From Diphasiastrum complanatum (Eukaryota; Streptophyta; Lycopodiopsida; Lycopodiales; Lycopodiaceae): a DNA stretch of 64,000 nt. Position numbers and translations under genes: made by a program. A model generated the notes under the pieces. The model searched no databases. It worked only from the letters and a program-made list of their open reading frames with translations, and had not been told where the DNA came from. Location: positions 23,554,663-23,618,662 of the forward strand of contig CM055103.1 in assembly GCA_029204225.1 (NCBI GenBank), in the 5' to 3' direction. Positions 1 to 10,889 of the stretch are shown here, in pieces. Position 1 is the first letter of the stretch; every line of letters begins with the position of its first letter.

Positions 1-1266
1 GTTGAAGAGAGCTTCGAGAGAATTGTCTTCTGAGAGTTCGGGGTTTTACGGCGGGTTGAAGACAGAAAGAGAAGCACTGGTGCACAATTTTTAATTTATA
101 GAGGTTTGCTAAGCTCAGTAGAGGGATTATTAGCCTGTGCATAGCATCAGACAGGGAAAAATTTGGTGAAAAATTGACAATTTCGAAGCCAGCTAAAAAT
201 TGAAACCGGACTTGGGGTTACGGTTTTTATACATAACTGGTGATTTCTTCGCTGTTTGTGCACCGTTTTGGATGCCGTAAGGACAGGAAGGAAGCTAATC
301 ACACTGTCAATCAGCCATGGAGAGATTCTGAGGTTTATGTCAGAGATTTGTCTCCAGACAGTTAACCTAGTAGATTTGCGGTAAAAAGGTGAAAAAGCCA
401 CTTTGTCAAGTTGAGCTAAAATCACCGTTTCTCCACGGAATTTCCTGACTGAACATTCTATAGTCATGGATTCAGTAGGGCGACCCTGCTCCAGGCCTCA
501 GATTGTGCTCAAAACGATCCACAAGAGAGCTTGATCCGATCTTTTTGAGGGAAGGGAGGCGCGACCGCAGGCAGGGAAGTCGCAGGCAGTTCGCGCCCAA
601 CGCGATGAAGAACTTAGTGTATGGAAATTCTTAGCGTATGCAGGACTTTGGTTCGATGCCCAGATATACTTTGGACCTATAGATGAGGTGTCAAGTGAAT
701 CAACGGTCCAGAATCTGTGATGGGAGAGAAATTTGAGCCACAAGATTTGGTTCAGCCATTGGATGAGCTTTAAACAGGGTCTTGAAGAATTGAAGTGCAT
801 TCTGGCCTTCAACTTCATTAAAAATTTTCATACTGAAAGTTGAGTTGGGTCCCTTCACAAGTGAAGAGTGAAGTTTCTTCAAAGTGAAGAAACAGTTCAA
901 AAGCTAGAAAAGTCCCCATTTTTGGGTCCTTTGCCCGTTTTGACCCAAACGCAAGGCTATAACTTTCAAACGAAGGGCACCCAGACTGTACCTGCAAGTA
1001 TGGTACAACAAAACAGAGCAGTTGCAGTGGAGAAAGTGTTTGGAGTACGCCAGAAGTAGTTTCACCATTCCACTAGGCACGTTGTTGGGAATTGATGACT
1101 GAGTGCATTTCGGAAGGCGACGCCGATTTGGCTTTCAAATTGGTGGAAAAGCGGCGAGTGGCCTGGTAAGAAAGAAAGTGCAGGTCATTATTTTCAACTT
1201 CTGACATCACCGTTGGCCTCGACATACTGTTCTTAGTCTAAGGCAGAAGTTTTAAGCAGTTTTGCG
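1..1266 (+). other. 5' untranslated leader of Copia-1
   Basis: This stretch precedes the Copia-1 polyprotein and has no long ORF. The only plus-strand ORF is a 63-codon one at 868-1059 with no recognisable domain. No LTR end or tRNA-Met primer-binding site (TGGTATCAGAGC-like) is visible, so the 5' LTR probably lies left of the window. I saw no match between this stretch and the putative 3' LTR at about 5461-5732. It is most simply a long gag leader, but part of it could be flanking DNA. Confidence 0.5.
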
Positions 1267-4200
1267 ATGGCAAACATGGGAGAGTCCATTTTGAGTGAAA
1301 GTAGCGAATTGGACGGGATTTCCAACTATGCAGTGTGGAAATTCAAAATGAAAAACATATTGATGGAGAAAGATGTGTGGGAAGTCATCACAGGTGATGA
1401 GAGAAGGCCACCAAATGAAGCAGACATTAAAGTGTTCGACAAAAAGATGAGGAAAGCTTTGACCTTCATTAACTTGTCAGTGAAGGATCACATCATTACC
1501 CACATTTGTGATGCTATTACACCCAGACATGCATGGGATGTGCTAAAGGAGCAGTTCGAGACGTCAAATCCGTCAAGAATCATGTTTCTGAAGTCAAAGT
1601 TGAATAGTGCCCGCATGGAGCAAGGAGAGCACATTCAGACGTACATGACCAGAATCAAGACAATGAGAGATGAACTGCATTCTATTGGAGAACGCATACG
1701 TGATGTGGAGCTGGTGCATAATGCATTATGCGGCATTGCAGAACCCTATCAGATGTTTGTGAGCGGAATAGCATCAAGAGAAAGATTGCCAACCTTTGAC
1801 GAGCTCACAGGAATCTTGATGCAGGAAGAGCAACGACGAGAAATGGTGAAAGCTAGACGTCAAAATACTGATGATCAGGCACTTGCAACAAGCCAAAAAC
1901 AAGGCAAGGGCAAGGGCAAGAAGAAGACTAAACAACAATTTTCCAAGTCTCAGGAGGATGAGGGATCTTCCAGCAAAACTAAGAAGAAAGGCAAGTGCTT
2001 CCATTGTGGTAAAAAGGGCCACTGGAAGAGTGAATGTCGCAAATTCCTGGCGGAACAAGGCAAGGGAAAACCAAAACAAGCAGGTAACCTTGTCGATGAG
2101 GGTGAGATTGAAGACTCTAGCATCTTCATATCTGCATTGTCATCTAATCAAGATGATCAAGCATGGTATATTGACTCAGGAGCCACAAGACACATGACAG
2201 GTAACAAGAACTGGTTCAGTAGTTTGAAGGCGTTGGATAATGGAACATCTGTTTCACAAGCAAATGGTGAGGTGTGCATGATCAAGGGGATAGGCACAGT
2301 TTCAATCCAACTGCCTGACGGCAAAAGCAGGATGATCAGGGAGGTACTTTACATACCAGGTTTGAAGAAAAATCTACTTTTCGTTGGAGTCATTACTGAT
2401 CAAAAGTTGAGAGTAGAATTCGCCCATGATCGTTGCTTTGTGAAGGATGCGAACCAGAAGTTCAAAGTTATTGCGAATGGAGTAAGAGAGCCCAATACAA
2501 AATTGTACAAGTTGAATGCCACAATCAAGGGGCAACATGGACTTGTGTCATCCGTTCCTTCGCAAACTGAGTTGTGGCACAAGAGGCTTGGTCACTTGAA
2601 CTTGGGAAAACTCAGTTTGATGAGAAAATTGGAGATGGTAACAGGACTGCCTACAATAGAAGATCACTTGAAATCGATGTGCGAATCTTGTATATATGGG
2701 AAGCAGCATCGAGAAAAGTTCAATAAAGGGGGTGTCGCAAGGGCAAAGAACATCCTGGATTTAATCCACATAGATTTATGCGGGCCCATGAGGACCATGT
2801 CCTTAGGAAAAGCCTTCTATTTCATGACCTTTATTGATGATATGTCACGTAAGACGTGGATCTACTTTTTGAAGAAGAAATCAGATGCTTTTGAAAACTT
2901 CAAGAACTTCAAAAACTTGGTCGAAAATCAGACAGGTAAGAAGATCAAAGTCCTAAGATCAGATAGTGGAGGTGAGTATAAGTCTAATGACTTCAATGAT
3001 CTTTGTGATCAATGTGGGATTAAAAGACAATTTACGCAAGCTCATACTCCTGCTCTAAATGGTGTAGCTGAGCGCAAAAATCCTACGATTGTGGAAAGTG
3101 CCAGATCTATGCTAGCTGAGATGAAATTACCAAAATATTTTTGGTCAGAAGCATGTAGCACGACAGTCTATCTTCAAAATAGAAGTCCTACCATTGCCAT
3201 ACCAAAAATTACACCTGAGGAAGCATTCACAAAGAAGAAGCCAAAGGTGAACCACTTGCGAATCTTTGGATGTAAGGCCTTTGTACATATTCCTAAGGAA
3301 GAAAGACGTAAACTTGATGTAAAAGCTATCAAGTGCATATTCCTAGGATATGATGATCGCGTGAAGGGCTATAGATGTTTTGATCCAGTCGAAAACAAAA
3401 TCCATATAAGCCGAGATGTTATCTTTGATGAATACAAGATGTATGAAGACGAAGATGCTGAGAAGATAGACACATCCAGTAGGAAAAATGGCATAGTCAG
3501 GATACCACATGATGATGATCCATTCATTGACCTTCCGAGTGATGAACATGAGGATACATCTCAAGATAATACTACTCAACCTCAAGAAATAGGTTGGAGA
3601 GCTAGGGACAAACCTTTTGGTGCAAGAAGGATTGAAATTGCAGGTGAAAAACGCAAGGAGAAGGATGTACCGTGGGATACATTTTCACCAGGAAGCCGAT
3701 CACCTGACAGAAAGCTCCCTAAGTGGTTTGAGAGATTGATGGAGAGCCGCGATATAGATGACTTTCCAGGATCATCTAACCAGGGAGAGCTACGAAGATC
3801 AACAAGAGAGAAGATACTACCTGAAAGGTATGAAGCAAATTATGCTCTGTTATCCAGCATTATTCAAAGCAAAGAACCTTCGATTTATGGTGAAGCGAAG
3901 GATGATGACATTTGGATCAAAGCCATGGGAGAGGAGATGGAATCAACTGCTAAGCATAGCACATGGGACTTAGTAGAACCACCAGTTGGCAAGAAACCCA
4001 TTGGTTGCAAATGGGTATATAGAACTAAGTACCATGCAGATGGAAGCATAGCAAAGCACAAAGCAAGATTGGTAATCAAAGGGTACGCACAAAATAAAGG
4101 CATTGACTATGAGGAGACCTTTGCGCCGGTGTGTAAGTGGAATACTCTACATCTACTTATTGCTTTAGCTTCACATTTTGGTTGGCCTTTGCATCAGATG

Positions 4201-5406
4201 GATGTGAAATTTGCTTTTCTAAATGGTAAGTTAGAAGAAGAAGTGTTCATGGATCAACCTGAAGGCTTTGTAACGAAAGGACAGGAAAATAAAGTATGTC
4301 ACTTGAAGAAAGCGCTTTATGGTCTTAAACAAGCACCACGTGCGTGGTATAGCAGGATTGATGCCTACTTTCGTTCAAAGGGGATGGTGAGAACACATTC
4401 TGATCCAAATCTATATGTCTTATGCTTTGATGGTATGGTTGCTTTGATTGCTCTTTATGTTGATGACTTGATTATTAGGGGAAATAATCAAGAGATGATA
4501 GACATAATCAAGAAAGACCTCATGAAACAATTTGAGATGACGGATCTCAGCCTGATGCATTATTGCCTTGGAGTAGAAGTGTGGCAAAAAGGCCATGAAG
4601 TGGGTTTAACACAGGTGAAATATGTCAAAAAGTTACTACACAGGTCTAGGTTGCAGGATTGCAAACCAGTAAACACTCTTATTGAACCAGGTAAAAAGCT
4701 TTCTAAGCTTGATGAATCACAGTCATTTGATGCTATGCCATATAGACAGTTAGTAGGAAGCTTGATTTACCTTACCACAACTAGACCAGATATATGCTAT
4801 GCTGTTGGCATTGTAAGTCAGTTTATGGCAGCACCTACGGAAACGCATTGGAAAGTAGCTAAACGCATTTTGCGTTATGTGAAAGGCACATCAGAGTATG
4901 GCTTGATTTACAGGAAGCATGACGGTTTACCTGAGCTGTGTGGCTATGTGGATGCGGACTGGGGAGGTGACTATGATGATCGTAGATCCACCACAGGATA
5001 TATATTCCAGTTTTGTGGTAATTGCTTTTCCTGGTCTAGTAAGAAGCAAAGTACAATTGCTCTTTCCACCACAGAAGCAGAGTATAAGGCAATGTGTAGT
5101 GCTGCACAAGAAGCTATACGGTTTAGACAAATCTTAGAAGAGATTGGCATGAAGCAGAAAAATCCCACAACTTTACATAGCGACAGTCAAAGTGGCATTC
5201 AGCTAGCAATGAATCTAGTGTTCCATGCGAGAACTAAACACATTGAGATTCAATATCACTTCATACGTGAAAGACTGCTAAGTCGTGAAATTCATGTTGT
5301 TCATTGTAGCACAGCAGAACAACTAGCTGATATTTTCACTAAGCCACGTACTGGAGAAAAGTTTGATAAGTTTAGATCAAAACTTTCTGTATTTAAAGTT
5401 TGTTGA
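1267..5406 (+). CDS. Copia-1 gag-pol polyprotein, intact, 1379 aa
   Basis: This is a single uninterrupted Ty1/Copia polyprotein. In order it shows a UBN2-type gag (about residues 15-200), a Lys/Gly-rich linker, a CCHC zinc knuckle starting at C244 (CFHCGKKGHWKSEC), an aspartic protease with D303 in DSGATRHM, a GAG-pre-integrase segment (LWHKRLGHL), and an integrase with a D503, D566, E602 triad in DD35E spacing. Reverse transcriptase follows, with YVDD (first D near 1066), then RNase H with D1229, E1270 and D1306. The protein would be cleaved into capsid, protease, integrase and RT-RNase H and would carry out reverse transcription in virus-like particles. I see no stop or frameshift, so the ORF may be functional. 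Element-level activity cannot be judged because the 5' LTR is outside the window. The ATG at 1267 is the first in frame and opens the conserved gag N-terminus. Confidence 0.95.
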   Translation: MANMGESILSESSELDGISNYAVWKFKMKNILMEKDVWEVITGDERRPPNEADIKVFDKKMRKALTFINLSVKDHIITHICDAITPRHAWDVLKEQFETSNPSRIMFLKSKLNSARMEQGEHIQTYMTRIKTMRDELHSIGERIRDVELVHNALCGIAEPYQMFVSGIASRERLPTFDELTGILMQEEQRREMVKARRQNTDDQALATSQKQGKGKGKKKTKQQFSKSQEDEGSSSKTKKKGKCFHCGKKGHWKSECRKFLAEQGKGKPKQAGNLVDEGEIEDSSIFISALSSNQDDQAWYIDSGATRHMTGNKNWFSSLKALDNGTSVSQANGEVCMIKGIGTVSIQLPDGKSRMIREVLYIPGLKKNLLFVGVITDQKLRVEFAHDRCFVKDANQKFKVIANGVREPNTKLYKLNATIKGQHGLVSSVPSQTELWHKRLGHLNLGKLSLMRKLEMVTGLPTIEDHLKSMCESCIYGKQHREKFNKGGVARAKNILDLIHIDLCGPMRTMSLGKAFYFMTFIDDMSRKTWIYFLKKKSDAFENFKNFKNLVENQTGKKIKVLRSDSGGEYKSNDFNDLCDQCGIKRQFTQAHTPALNGVAERKNPTIVESARSMLAEMKLPKYFWSEACSTTVYLQNRSPTIAIPKITPEEAFTKKKPKVNHLRIFGCKAFVHIPKEERRKLDVKAIKCIFLGYDDRVKGYRCFDPVENKIHISRDVIFDEYKMYEDEDAEKIDTSSRKNGIVRIPHDDDPFIDLPSDEHEDTSQDNTTQPQEIGWRARDKPFGARRIEIAGEKRKEKDVPWDTFSPGSRSPDRKLPKWFERLMESRDIDDFPGSSNQGELRRSTREKILPERYEANYALLSSIIQSKEPSIYGEAKDDDIWIKAMGEEMESTAKHSTWDLVEPPVGKKPIGCKWVYRTKYHADGSIAKHKARLVIKGYAQNKGIDYEETFAPVCKWNTLHLLIALASHFGWPLHQMDVKFAFLNGKLEEEVFMDQPEGFVTKGQENKVCHLKKALYGLKQAPRAWYSRIDAYFRSKGMVRTHSDPNLYVLCFDGMVALIALYVDDLIIRGNNQEMIDIIKKDLMKQFEMTDLSLMHYCLGVEVWQKGHEVGLTQVKYVKKLLHRSRLQDCKPVNTLIEPGKKLSKLDESQSFDAMPYRQLVGSLIYLTTTRPDICYAVGIVSQFMAAPTETHWKVAKRILRYVKGTSEYGLIYRKHDGLPELCGYVDADWGGDYDDRRSTTGYIFQFCGNCFSWSSKKQSTIALSTTEAEYKAMCSAAQEAIRFRQILEEIGMKQKNPTTLHSDSQSGIQLAMNLVFHARTKHIEIQYHFIRERLLSREIHVVHCSTAEQLADIFTKPRTGEKFDKFRSKLSVFKVC

Positions 5407-5448
5407 CTTTAAAGCTATGTATATGACTGTATAAAATGTGACTCTACT

Positions 5449-5460
5449 TTAAAGGAGAGA
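5449..5460 (+). other. Polypurine tract of Copia-1
   Basis: A purine-rich run (AAAGGAGAGAG) begins about 43 bp after the polyprotein stop, where plus-strand DNA synthesis would be primed next to the 3' LTR. The position fits, but the LTR boundary itself is not confirmed by a second LTR. Confidence 0.45.
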
Positions 5461-5732
5461 GTTAGAATTAAAGTTAGAATCACTGTGTGACTGTAAGTGG
5501 CTCCTATCAGTGGATAAGGATCAGTTGGCCTCGCCACGAGGCAAGTCGACGGGACACGTGTCCCGCCAACGACAACCTGGGTCATGCATGGGTTGCCTGA
5601 GTGAACAACTATATGTACAGTGTAATTTCATTTTGAGAAATGCAGTTGCTATGTGAGCTTGTCGAGGAGAGTGATTTTCTGTCTGTTTTATTGTTTAGCA
5701 TGATCTGTGTTCCTGTGCAAAGCAAATTCTAA
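5461..5732 (+). repeat. Putative 3' LTR of Copia-1
   Basis: About 270 bp lie between the polypurine-like run and the abrupt start of Copia-2 sequence at about 5733. The segment contains an inverted GGCCTCGCCACGAGGC stretch and a CACGTG core at about 5555. The 5' copy is not in the window, so length and ends are inferred from context only. Copia-1 looks inserted into the protease region of a Copia-2 copy, whose gag would then lie left of the window. Confidence 0.4.
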
Positions 5733-6571
5733 GTTGAAGGGATAGGGAACATTCCCTTGAAGCTTGCATCCTCTAAAGTTCTTTCTCTCTCTAAAGTTCT
5801 TTATGTACCTAAGCTTACCAAGAATCTTATAAATGTTGGCCAATTGCTTGATAATGGCCTTGATGTAAAATTCAATGTTGATACTTGCACTATCAAGAAG
5901 AATGATGAGATACTTGCATTAGGATCTAGATTTGGTGGCATCTATAAACTAGATCCAAATGAGTATGTGAATGCTTGTAATGTTGCTCTTGTGAACAAGC
6001 TCTCTATGGAGGAATTATGGCATAGGAGGTTGGGACATCCCAACTACAACTCCATGCTCTCTATGATCAAAGAATCCAAAGCTATTGGCTTGCCAAAGTC
6101 ACTCTCCAAGATAATCAAGCCTTGTGAGGCTTGTGCTATTGCTAAATCTCACAAAAAGCCATTTACAAGATCTTCTATCAAAAGCAAGCAAAGCAAGATA
6201 CTATATCTCTCTCTTCATGTGAGGCCGAGTACAAAGCACTCACTACAACTACCAAAGAAGTGCTTTGGATCAAGAGGTTATTAATGGAGCTAAAGTGCAT
6301 CAAGGAGGATGATCTACCAATGATCAAGTGTGATAACATCTCGGCCCAAGCTCTTGCCAATAATCCCATATTTCATGCAAGAAGCAAGCACATAGAAGTG
6401 GCACACCATTTTGTGAGAGAAAAGCTTATTGGAGGAGAAATCTATTTGGAGCATGTCAACTCGTCCTCTTGTATTGCCGATCTACTCACCATGCCTTTGA
6501 GCAAAAGTGCTTTCATCAAGCATAGATCTAATCTTGGAGTTATATCAAGATCAATGCCCAAATCTTCATAG
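5733..6571 (+). pseudogene. Copia-2 polyprotein fragment with internal deletion
   Basis: Bases from about 5733 to 6190 match 46091-46550 of the Copia-2 copy at 43.5-49.6 kb (protease end and GAG-pre-integrase, LWHRRLGHPNYNSM). The sequence then jumps to a match with about 48506 onward (RNase H, YKALTTTTKEVLWIKRLLMELK). Nearly 2 kb holding most of the integrase and all of the reverse transcriptase is missing, and the reading frame shifts at the join. The join lies in AAGCAAG-type sequence present at both parent sites, so repair or template switching at short repeats is likely. The tail ends with the expected CIADLLT and a stop at 6571. It cannot encode active proteins. Confidence 0.9.
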
Positions 6572-6589
6572 ATAATTTTTTAGGAGGAG

Positions 6590-7326
6590 TGTGAAGAATT
6601 GAAAAAGATTATCTATGTTAGATATAGGGGTCTTATGTTTTTCACATCAAGCATCTAGGTGTAGGATGTTGATAGGAATAAATTTGGCATAGATGGCAAA
6701 TTATGCATTTCCACTTGTAATGCCACTATTGAGCCAAAATAGAGTAAGAGGCTAAACATGTGCCAATTAGAGTGTAGACAAGTGTAAAGCTTTTGTTTGA
6801 TGAATTCCAAGAGGTCCAATAGGATTTAGAGGTGGAACCTTGTGAGGTCCAGTAGGAAATTGAGGTGTGCTTGAATATAGTCCAATAGAATTAAGAGGTG
6901 CATGGATCAATGGTCCAATAGAATCAAGAGGTGACAAAGTATGGTCCAATCATAGTTAAGCATAGTGGTATCTCGTGGATCTACTAGTATCATTGTACTC
7001 CTCATTTTGAAGCTAATTGATTTGGTGATTTCATGGATTTTGTAAGTTATTGAATTTCTAGCTTTCTCTCTCTACCTGAGAGCTCATGATGCTTTTTCTC
7101 TCTCTACCCAAGGAGAGCAGCTTTTCTTTACTTAGATTATTTTTTGAATACTTCCCACACGTGTGAGTGAGAGTTGGAAGTGATTGAATGCATGTAGTAG
7201 TGTGTTTTTGCCATAGATTCAAAGGTAGATCTTGAATCTCAATCTAGTCTTGATCTTGGTGCATCTACACACCTTAGGAGATCACAAGTACATGTAGTGG
7301 ATAGTCCACACGTGTGAAATTCAACA
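6590..7326 (+). repeat. 3' LTR of the Copia-2 fragment
   Basis: This 737-bp segment begins TGTGAAGAATTG directly after a polypurine tract (AGGAGGAG) and ends TTCAACA. It is highly similar along its whole length to the two LTRs of the Copia-2 copy at 43528-44263 and 48901-49636. It carries the 33-bp tandem repeat (6813-6956), CT-rich blocks and two CACACGTGTG palindromes at 7156-7165 and 7307-7316. Confidence 0.9.
6813..6956 (+). repeat. 33-bp tandem repeat with phased CCAAT motifs (Copia-2 LTR)
   Basis: GGTCCAATAG-type units start at 6813, 6846, 6879, 6912 and 6943, giving spacings of 33, 33, 33 and 31 bp. The same array lies in the other Copia-2 LTRs at about 43752-43890 and 49125-49263. 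The units carry CCAAT motifs and, read on the minus strand, form a 60-codon ORF. Confidence 0.85.
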
Positions 7327-7409
7327 AAATTCACCTTACATGAAAATATAATCAATCACCATAAATATATACACTGCAACTAGAACCACTTTTCTGCTTT
7401 CTTAAGTAG

Positions 7410-7747
7410 AATTTTCATTGAGCTTCAAATACATGGCCAGTTTGAGTGTCTGATATATTGAGAATGATGAGCGCAAAAGCTTTTTCATCCTTTGATCTCC
7501 ATTTGGAGTCGTCTTCAAGCTTCAATTCGATACATGTGACAACATAGTTATTGGATCCATTCAACTTATCTACAATGAGATTGGCTTTGTTTTGACAATC
7601 CATCTGGAAGTTAGTTTGTCGATAAATTGATGATCTAAGAATGAACAATATCATGCAATACTTTAGTTGGAAATCAATTATCTGACACTGAAATTGGATA
7701 TCACACATTAAGACTCCTGATACCAAGAGCAAATTGCTCTGATACAA
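7410..7747 (-). pseudogene. Copia gag fragment with primer-binding site, minus strand
   Basis: On the minus strand this encodes a short stretch typical of plant Copia gag N-termini (KLNGSNNYVV ... KDEKAFALIILNISD), preceded by a tRNA-Met-type primer-binding site read in reverse (GCTCTGATACAA at about 7736-7747). It is cut off after about 60 gag codons. Its LTR should start at 7748 on the plus strand (TGTAGGAAG), but I could not find the far end. This is an old truncated element. Confidence 0.65.
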
Positions 7748-9569
7748 TGTAGGAAGAAGGAAAGACAAATCTATAGTAGTGAAATCTCATTCATGACACT
7801 TAAATCAACCCAAATGGAGGGTGCTAGCCCTAGTTAGACTAGTTTTCGTAAGAGAAAATACAAAATGTCCTCATTTAAACTTTTGAAAAAACCTTGAAAG
7901 CTTTTTTTTTTTATGATTTTCCTATCAGTTAAGAATACATAAATATAAGAGCATCAAAAAACAATCCAATAGTCATTAAACTAGAATTCGAATATGAATC
8001 TCACACAACAATATCATTGCAATGAAAAATAAGCTAGATTCTAGTTCCTCACACCGACATAAAGAGCTCTCCTAGAAAAATGCACAATTTTTATAATAAT
8101 CAATTCAGCTCAAATGGCAATTATCTACTAGTGACAAGAAAAAGCTAATATAACCAATTGTTGATGAAGTTAGACTAAACAAGTACATGGCTCATGAAAG
8201 GAATGGCCTACATTTGGATATTTGAAGGGAGGATGGATTAAACCAATTGCTATTATTAAAGAAATGACGCATTCAAAATGAAGTAACTTGCAAACAAATC
8301 ATTGAAAGGAAGTCGAAAAGTGGATCCTTGATAAAATGATCCAATCTTAGCAAATTACAGAGTTTAGCATTAGGCGAAGCACAAATAGACAAAATAGATT
8401 AGTTAAATAGTAGTCTTCTTACCAAGTGTGGCTACTTGAACTGATTAAATTAAAAGTTTCATCTTATTACACATGCTTATCCTAAGGCTTTATCACCCAT
8501 GGAACCTATTGTTGGACATTGTCTCGACAAAAGCCGAAATATAGCCCTTATGGTGATTTGAGAAAATATATGCCAATCACATGAACCACTTTTCTTTTAT
8601 GTACAGTTTCTCTTTATGGTATTCCACTCTCGCTTGTTCATGGTCTAAAGATGAAATTCTTATTTTTGGATAAAATTATTGATGCTTTTGACCAGGGTGT
8701 TACCACTAGGTGGATTCAATGAGTTGGCTAAGTTGCTAGCCTTTCTACTAAGGTCGGTATAAGATCAAGCTCCTGACCTTAATTTATGGCTTAAGTTTCT
8801 TTATGATTAGCCCTTGTTGCCCCTCGACTATAGTTGATGCATGGCCATGTAGCATTATTTAAAATAATCTTATATACCCAAAAGAGCTCGGTGCAATGTT
8901 TTCAACTAATTTGCATAACTAAAAAAATCTCCTTGTAAATGACTATGATGTATGGCACCCCCACTCATTTAGGCAATTCAAAAGCCCCATTAGTTTCTTA
9001 TGAGGGCGGGTATCAATTGCGTGTCACTTAATTACTTCTCTACAAAGACGATACATGGTTTCTTAGGGCCACCTCCTAACTTGGGTGGTACTAGGCCTTA
9101 TCCAATTGACATGATTCTAAAATTAAGCACAATGAAAGTACTATTGTTTTGAGAAGTACCCACATTAGTGACGAATGTGCTTAACATAACCAAAATCATA
9201 GATCTAGTAGTTCTAATGCAGCGAAACACAATAGCATAAAGCTAAAACCAAATATGTGGAACACAATAGCATAAGGCTTAAACAACAGCAATTACCTTTA
9301 AATATCACATATGATTTCCATAATCAAATATAAAATGTAGACATATTTGGGGGCAATCGAAGATGCAACCTGCTTTATGAAAACTTGTTTCATTTGCCAA
9401 AAGATGATGAATACTCTATATCTAATAGAGCATTGTATTCCAATACCTAGATCCTTTAAACTCACTTTGTAAATAAGCTTTATTCAACTTGGTAATTGGA
9501 AATAGTGCAATGAATTCTAAGGAAAGCTTAGATAGAGACCTTGGCATACAATGTAAAGAAATAAAATCC
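7748..9569. other. No gene recognised; probably degraded LTR DNA
   Basis: AT-rich sequence with no ORF above 60 codons that resembles a protein. The left edge is probably the LTR of the minus-strand Copia scrap next to it. I see nothing else that can be named. Confidence 0.5.
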
Positions 9570-9755
9570 TAGGGCCAGCCAGATGTCTAGAAAGGACTAG
9601 GTGAAAATGGACATTACTTTTTTGCAATCATTTTACTTTTTTTTTTTATGGGAAAAGGACATTTTGTCCTCAAAGGACCCTAGCGCTACCACATCAGGGA
9701 AAGCTAAAACGTCCCCACCCCATTATCCCTGCCATAATGGCAAGGCCAAAAAGGT
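9570..9755 (+). repeat. Dispersed repeat, copy 1
   Basis: This block is similar to 31282-31460 in the same orientation. Shared landmarks in order are CAGATGTC, AGAAAGGACTA, TGGACATTACTTTTTTG, CATTTTGTCCTCAAAGGACC and TGCCATAATGGCA. The TTTGTCCTCAAAGGACC part is a near-palindrome. It has no coding capacity and may be a short non-autonomous element. Confidence 0.75.
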
Positions 9756-10321
9756 AAAAGTTTACAAAGCAAAAATTAACACCTAAAATTCATAACTTCA
9801 AGCATACTTGAGACCTAATTACTGCATGCAACACACATTGAAAATATTAAAACACTGTCTACATAAACAATCTCAAGAAAAGTATGAGATTTTCTAAGGG
9901 AATCTTGGAGGATCCAAATACCACCCTTTCCAAAAGCTAGTAAAATCTTTTGTAAGACTAGGAACGATGTACCAATGTTGGTTGTTCATTGACACTATAG
10001 AGATGACTTGTTTAAAAGACTCCTATTACCATGAAGCAACTCCAATAAAACTCCTAAAAAGCACACATAAACAATCTCAAGAAAAGTATAATATTTTTTG
10101 AGAAAATTTTCAAGGGACCAAAAAGTACGCCTTTCAAAAGCTAGTAAAATTTCTTGTAACCCTATGTACTAATTTTGGCTCTTCATCAAAACTACAGAGA
10201 TCACTTGTTTAAAAGACTCCTACTACCATAAAGGTTTACAATAATTGCTCAAGAGCATTAAAATATATAAATTCCAAACGCTTAAGGAACAATATAAGTC
10301 CAAGTTATTGAATTTGTGAAC
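9756..10321. other. No gene; internally repetitive DNA
   Basis: AT-rich sequence in which a phrase of roughly 180 bp recurs in diverged form. It contains ACAATCTCAAGAAAAGTAT, CTTTCAAAAGCTAGTAAAAT and CTTGTTTAAAAGACTCCTA, seen at about 9868-10040 and again at about 10070-10240. No protein is supported. Confidence 0.55.
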
Positions 10322-10540
<219 letters not shown>

Positions 10541-10889
10541 GTTTTCACTCATCTTATTCCAAAAAAACCAAAATGAAAAAAAGCTAATGCTCCAAAAAAA
10601 CCAAATTCCAATAGCAATCATCAAGCCACCAAAACTAGGCATGTGTGAATCATTGCAGGAGTTGAAACTCAAAAAAAAAAGAATGCTGCCCATTGAAGAC
10701 TGTTGACAGTGAACCTCTGTGACAAGTTTATGCTCGTGATTGAAAATCAAGAATGGTACAAAATACAAAGTATTACAGGGTGTGTAAAAACTCAGATGTG
10801 TGGAAAGATTGGGACTGTGTTTGCAGGGATCTGAACAAGGATAGTGTGGCATCTGGCGTTGAGAACCTGGTTGAATATTACATGTCTGA

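Noticed and set aside
6813-6956. CRISPR-like array
   Set aside because: The units are contiguous 33-bp tandem repeats without unique spacers, in a plant LTR.
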